Part shown: in pieces, positions 32,208-35,917 of the stretch
Numbering within the stretch: position 1 is the stretch's first letter
How the letters are laid out: every line of letters starts with the position of its first letter
DNA from: Porphyromonadaceae bacterium UBA7332
GTDB taxonomy: Bacteria; Bacteroidota; Bacteroidia; Bacteroidales; UBA7332
DNA: 35,917 nucleotides
Reading direction: 5' to 3'
Assembly (NCBI GenBank): GCA_002471225.1
Contig: DKPO01000006.1
Span: forward strand, 1 to 35,917
The notes under the pieces: generated by a model
Seen by the model: the letters and a program-made list of their open reading frames with translations, nothing else
What the model was told of the DNA's origin: nothing
The model's database searches: none
Program-made: the position numbers and the translations under genes

Positions 32208-33506
32208 ATGGATTTAATGAAATGCATTAGCAAACTCTGTTGTCTTTATATACTTCTTCTTACTCTCTCATGCTCTCAATCTGAAGAAGACTTTATAGAA
32301 CAAGAACAGTTACAAAGCATATTGAATTTTACATCCGATATAGATACGAAAGGTACCGATATCACGAATGCTAATATTGATAATCTGGGTGTCTTTGCTT
32401 TTTATACGGGTACTCAGGATTGGAGTCTGTCTTCAACTCCTAATTATATATATAACAGGATGGTAAATCGCCAGATGATAAATAATATATGGTCTGACTG
32501 GTTTTATACTCCGGTTATGTACTGGCCCAGGGTTGGCGAAAAATTAAGTTTATTTGCTTATGCACCTTTTGCAACAAAGGAAAATGGAATAGTTGTATCG
32601 TCACAAACGAAGCAAGGAGTACCGACTTTTACTTATGAGGTTTCGGAAATTATCCGTAGTCAGATAGATTTGCTTTACACAATGCCTTTGTGGAATCAGA
32701 CGAAAGATCATTATCTTGATTCCCGTGTTAAACTCAATTTTAAGCATGCTCTGACAAAAGTACTTTTCCGCGCTAAAATTCAGGAAGGTAGAGAACCTGC
32801 TTCCGGTCAGTTTATAAAGGTTAACTCTGTTTCTGTGACTCAAATCAAAGCCAAAGGTCAGTTTGCCTATCCTTCATCTCAGGGAGAAGCAGCTAAATGG
32901 AAATTGAGTACACGGCCGATTAAAAATTTTAAGCTGGAAAGGGGACAAGAGTTGAAAGATGAGGTTTTGACACAGGCATCAGTTAATATAACTTCTGCCG
33001 ACGGGCAACTCAACTTACTTCCTCAAAAAATCAGTGCTGACGCAAAACTGATAGTTGAATATGGTGTATATGACGATAATAATCAGGAGGTAGAATCACT
33101 GGTTTCTGAACATTTGTTATCTTCTTTAATCCCTCAATTGATAATGGGTAAGGCCGTTGTTTTTACGATTCAATTAGGTGTTGATTCTCCGGGAAAAGTT
33201 CAGGTATCTATCCAGCCATGGGAAGAAGCCATGGTCGAAGGTGATTTTTCGGCTACCTATTTAAATTTATCACGTACTAATATAACGGAAACTACCGGTA
33301 AGGAGATTTTTGTACATTACGATACGGATTATCGTTATCCGATCTATGCGGAATGTATAGCAAGCACTGGAACTCTCATAGCTGATATATCAATAACTGC
33401 TGAGAACGGAATTATTCAATTTCCATCAAATTTACAATGGGGTGAATATACATTTCGTATTCAGGCAGGAGGTATTTCCCGGAATATCTATTTATGCATT
33501 ATTTAG
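32208..33506 (+). CDS. Second fimbrillin-family lipoprotein (likely minor subunit)
   Basis: The 432-residue protein has a lipobox LLLTLSCSQ (C22) and the fimbrillin-like pattern DNLGVFAFYTG, MYWPRVGEKLSLFAYAPF and VKLNFKHALTKVLFRA. K48 in DTKGTDIT is the likely protease site, equivalent to K46 of the previous gene. A frame starting at 32133 exists, but its first codons lie in the hairpin foot and carry no signal peptide, so I place the start at the ATG 32208 (32217 is also possible). It has an additional C-terminal β-domain (about 350-432). It is 9 bp before the next gene. Confidence 0.8.
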   Translation: MDLMKCISKLCCLYILLLTLSCSQSEEDFIEQEQLQSILNFTSDIDTKGTDITNANIDNLGVFAFYTGTQDWSLSSTPNYIYNRMVNRQMINNIWSDWFYTPVMYWPRVGEKLSLFAYAPFATKENGIVVSSQTKQGVPTFTYEVSEIIRSQIDLLYTMPLWNQTKDHYLDSRVKLNFKHALTKVLFRAKIQEGREPASGQFIKVNSVSVTQIKAKGQFAYPSSQGEAAKWKLSTRPIKNFKLERGQELKDEVLTQASVNITSADGQLNLLPQKISADAKLIVEYGVYDDNNQEVESLVSEHLLSSLIPQLIMGKAVVFTIQLGVDSPGKVQVSIQPWEEAMVEGDFSATYLNLSRTNITETTGKEIFVHYDTDYRYPIYAECIASTGTLIADISITAENGIIQFPSNLQWGEYTFRIQAGGISRNIYLCII

Positions 33507-33515
33507 AACGTTATT

Positions 33516-35917
33516 ATGAAAAAATATAGCTGTATAATTTTAGTCTGTTTATGTTCGGTTTTATATATATTCTCAGGTTGTGCAGATAGAGTATTTGAAG
33601 ATCAGGATTCTTTATTACCGAATGGGAAAATCCGACTGATATTAAACTATGACATACCGCAGAGCGCAATCGTGGAAACAAAAGCCATCAATGATGACCG
33701 CGAAACCCGCTTACAGAATGCTGTTATATTGATTTTTGAAGTAACCAATGATCAACAGCAGGAAAACTCAGATCGTTTAGTTCAGATTGTAGAAGGAGAT
33801 ATTCAACAAAATCAAACAGTGAGTTTTATTGTGAGTCCGTATAAAGGGAAATGCAGAATAAAAGTTTTGGCAAATCTGGATGATCAGGCTTTGGCTGTAG
33901 TGCGAAGTTATCAAACATTGGGGAGTCCTTCTGCTACAACTATACAGAACTATAAAGAGTTAAAAATGGCAGCCACTTCTTTACAAGGAAACAACGCAGC
34001 TCCGTACTTACCTTTATGTAGTGCTGAGCCCACTGTTGTTGATGGGATTCATTCGAAAACAGATTTAGCGTTAACATTAAAAAGGATATATGCTCGGGTC
34101 GAAGTGGTTGTAGACCCTTCTGTTACGGATTTCATTTTACACGAAATTTATTTAGTGAATGGTTATAAATCGGGGCGGTTTGAACCTTATCTTCCGGGAG
34201 AATATCCGATTAAAAATCCCAATGATTTTATTTCAGTATCTAAAATATCAACTAATAAGCATTTTGCAGGTCCTGTTTACTTATTTGAAAATTTAGATAA
34301 TACAGCAAGTATGACTACTTCAACGACTTTGATTCTTAAGGCGACCTTTCAAAAAGACGGGAATCAGATGGAAGGTTATTACAAGATAAATGTAGGATAT
34401 TATATCCCGGACGGATCCAGATTCGAGTACGATATAAACAGAAATACGAATTATAAAGTAAAGATCTCAAATGTAAACCATTTTGGGGCTATGGATTTAA
34501 AAGAAGCTATTGAGTCTAATGCAGAAAATATAGCTCTGGAATATGAAGTGGAATTTGATGATTTGGAAAATAATAATGATATGTTATATCACAGTTCGGG
34601 TTATGCTATCAGTTCAAGTAATTCGGAGGTTTTTATACATGCAGCATCGCCGAATACCATTTATTCAGCTGCCACCTTAGTCTTTCAGACAAGCATATAT
34701 AATAACGCAGAGCAATCACGCAGAATTAAAGTCATGGATAATGCAGATATACAGATAATAAATGCAGATGAAATCATTAATTCGAGTCTGAATACACCTG
34801 TTGATATAAAAATAAAATTAGCGAAACCTGATGTTTCAGGAACCATCGAACTTCGGTTTGGAGGTTTACGTAAATTAATCAAAGTGAAGTCATTCAAAAT
34901 GCTTCGTTCAGATAAACAATACAATCTTGAGATTTCGAATGTTCTAAGTGTTGAGAGGGATCGGTATGTTATAGATGACTGGTTTAGGTATGGCACATCT
35001 CTATCTTATGACGAAGCAACAAATCAGGATCAGACGTTTGTTTCACCAACAACGGTTTATTTTATGGCACCTGAGAATACGGGCGATACACGTGAAGCTA
35101 CGCCTGTATATCTTTTTCGTAAAACAGGTGGAACGCTCAAGTTATTAGCTACACAGACTTATGGATCGCCTTATATAAATGATGCCTATTTCCGCGAAAC
35201 GGGAGATAGAAATAATAACGAGCATAAAGACAAACGCGCAAACTCGTTTCTTATTCCGACGAAAGAAGCGCAGACTTATCGTCTGACCGGTTCGAGGATT
35301 TATGACTATTATGGGACAAATTTTACGGTTCAGAATCCAAAGACCGATATTGTATGGTGTGATTTTAAATTTAAAGATCCGAACCCATTTGAACCCCATG
35401 ATGTTATCGAGGTGGAAATCCCTTCGGGAAACATAGAAGATGTTATTTTTCGGGTACGAAAATATCATGCGAATTGTGGCAATTCCGGTAATGGGAATCT
35501 GATTTGGGGGATAAAGAATGAATACGGTGATTGGCTGTGGAGTTGGCATGCCTGGTTAACTGATATGGTTGAAGAAACAAGATATCCCTATAAGCCGGAT
35601 ATAGCTTATACCGGATATCAGTATCTTTCTGTTTTGGCGAGTAAACCTGAAATTATCAGATTATTCCAAGACGCAAATGTCGTTAGTCAGAAATGTTTAA
35701 AAACGTATGCAAATAATGTTCTTAGAGTTTACATGGATCGGAATATAGGAGCAAAAACAGTAGCACTTACATCCTCTGCCATTACTCAATCAGAAGGTTT
35801 AAAACATTATGGACTGTATTATCAATGGGGGCGGAAAGATCCATTCCCTATAAATAATTCGTTTTATACACTAAGTAACCCAAGTTCGAATAATTCAATT
35901 CCGAAATCAAATTCGAA
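33516..35917 (+). CDS. Large fimbrial-locus lipoprotein, DUF4906-like, 3' end outside the window
   Basis: The frame is open from the ATG at 33516 to the window end, giving at least 800 residues. It has a lipobox (SVLYIFSGCAD, C22) and K56 in VETKAIND as a possible trimming site. The N-terminal half resembles a FimB/Mfa-like β-domain (RLQNAVILIFEV). Further on are WGIKNEYGDWLWSWHAWLTD, VYMDRNIGA and YGLYYQWGRKDPFP, a combination I associate with DUF4906-type proteins at the end of fimbrillin operons. By position and size it is probably the tip or adhesin component (inference). Confidence 0.78.
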   Translation, partial: MKKYSCIILVCLCSVLYIFSGCADRVFEDQDSLLPNGKIRLILNYDIPQSAIVETKAINDDRETRLQNAVILIFEVTNDQQQENSDRLVQIVEGDIQQNQTVSFIVSPYKGKCRIKVLANLDDQALAVVRSYQTLGSPSATTIQNYKELKMAATSLQGNNAAPYLPLCSAEPTVVDGIHSKTDLALTLKRIYARVEVVVDPSVTDFILHEIYLVNGYKSGRFEPYLPGEYPIKNPNDFISVSKISTNKHFAGPVYLFENLDNTASMTTSTTLILKATFQKDGNQMEGYYKINVGYYIPDGSRFEYDINRNTNYKVKISNVNHFGAMDLKEAIESNAENIALEYEVEFDDLENNNDMLYHSSGYAISSSNSEVFIHAASPNTIYSAATLVFQTSIYNNAEQSRRIKVMDNADIQIINADEIINSSLNTPVDIKIKLAKPDVSGTIELRFGGLRKLIKVKSFKMLRSDKQYNLEISNVLSVERDRYVIDDWFRYGTSLSYDEATNQDQTFVSPTTVYFMAPENTGDTREATPVYLFRKTGGTLKLLATQTYGSPYINDAYFRETGDRNNNEHKDKRANSFLIPTKEAQTYRLTGSRIYDYYGTNFTVQNPKTDIVWCDFKFKDPNPFEPHDVIEVEIPSGNIEDVIFRVRKYHANCGNSGNGNLIWGIKNEYGDWLWSWHAWLTDMVEETRYPYKPDIAYTGYQYLSVLASKPEIIRLFQDANVVSQKCLKTYANNVLRVYMDRNIGAKTVALTSSAITQSEGLKHYGLYYQWGRKDPFPINNSFYTLSNPSSNNSIPKSNS

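Overview
The window looks like chromosomal DNA of a Gram-negative Bacteroidales bacterium. The family is uncertain; a Dysgonomonas/Parabacteroides-like host is my guess. Support comes from the low GC content, several exact TAnnTTTG promoter elements of the Bacteroidetes type, few strong Shine-Dalgarno sites, a C-terminal type B sorting domain of the type IX secretion system (T9SS), an Nqr respiratory operon and a fimbrillin-type (type V) pilus locus. No rRNA, tRNA, insertion sequence or CRISPR array was seen.

Layout. 1-603: 3' part of proC, ending in a terminator shared with a converging minus-strand group of small membrane proteins and a membrane-anchored protein carrying half of an AraC-type DNA-binding domain (634-1983). 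2182-6076: an LtaS/sulfatase-fold transferase, an OmpR-type response regulator and its histidine kinase. These are followed directly by mgtA and an OprB-like porin (6211-9944). Four TCTAAT/TCTAAC direct repeats spaced exactly 11 bp apart lie just upstream of the mgtA promoter. They suggest that the neighbouring response regulator controls Mg2+ uptake, which would be a PhoPQ-like arrangement. 10014-13181 (minus): a T9SS cargo protein and an EptA-like phosphoethanolamine transferase. 13648-17357: a YtfJ-like thioredoxin-fold protein, truC and a class A penicillin-binding protein. 17650-23513: the complete nqrABCDEF operon for the Na+-pumping NADH:quinone reductase, with its own promoter and terminators on both sides.

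23514-24414 has no convincing gene but holds three separate families of short direct and inverted repeats. 24415-25686 encodes a ClC protein with sequence marks of the fluoride-exporting branch. It shares a perfect bidirectional terminator with dnaG (25765-27822, minus). 27823-28611 is a second gene-free stretch. It contains a candidate small RNA of about 195 nt with its own promoter element, long-range closing stem and terminator, then a perfect 16-bp palindrome and a possible leader peptide ahead of the fimbrial operon.

28612-35917: a type V pilus-type operon: OmpA/DUF3575 outer-membrane protein, DUF5119 lipoprotein, fimbrillin, a second fimbrillin-family lipoprotein, and a large DUF4906-like lipoprotein cut by the window edge. 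A GC-rich hairpin after the first fimbrillin may set subunit ratios. All family names come from reading motifs by eye; no database search was possible.
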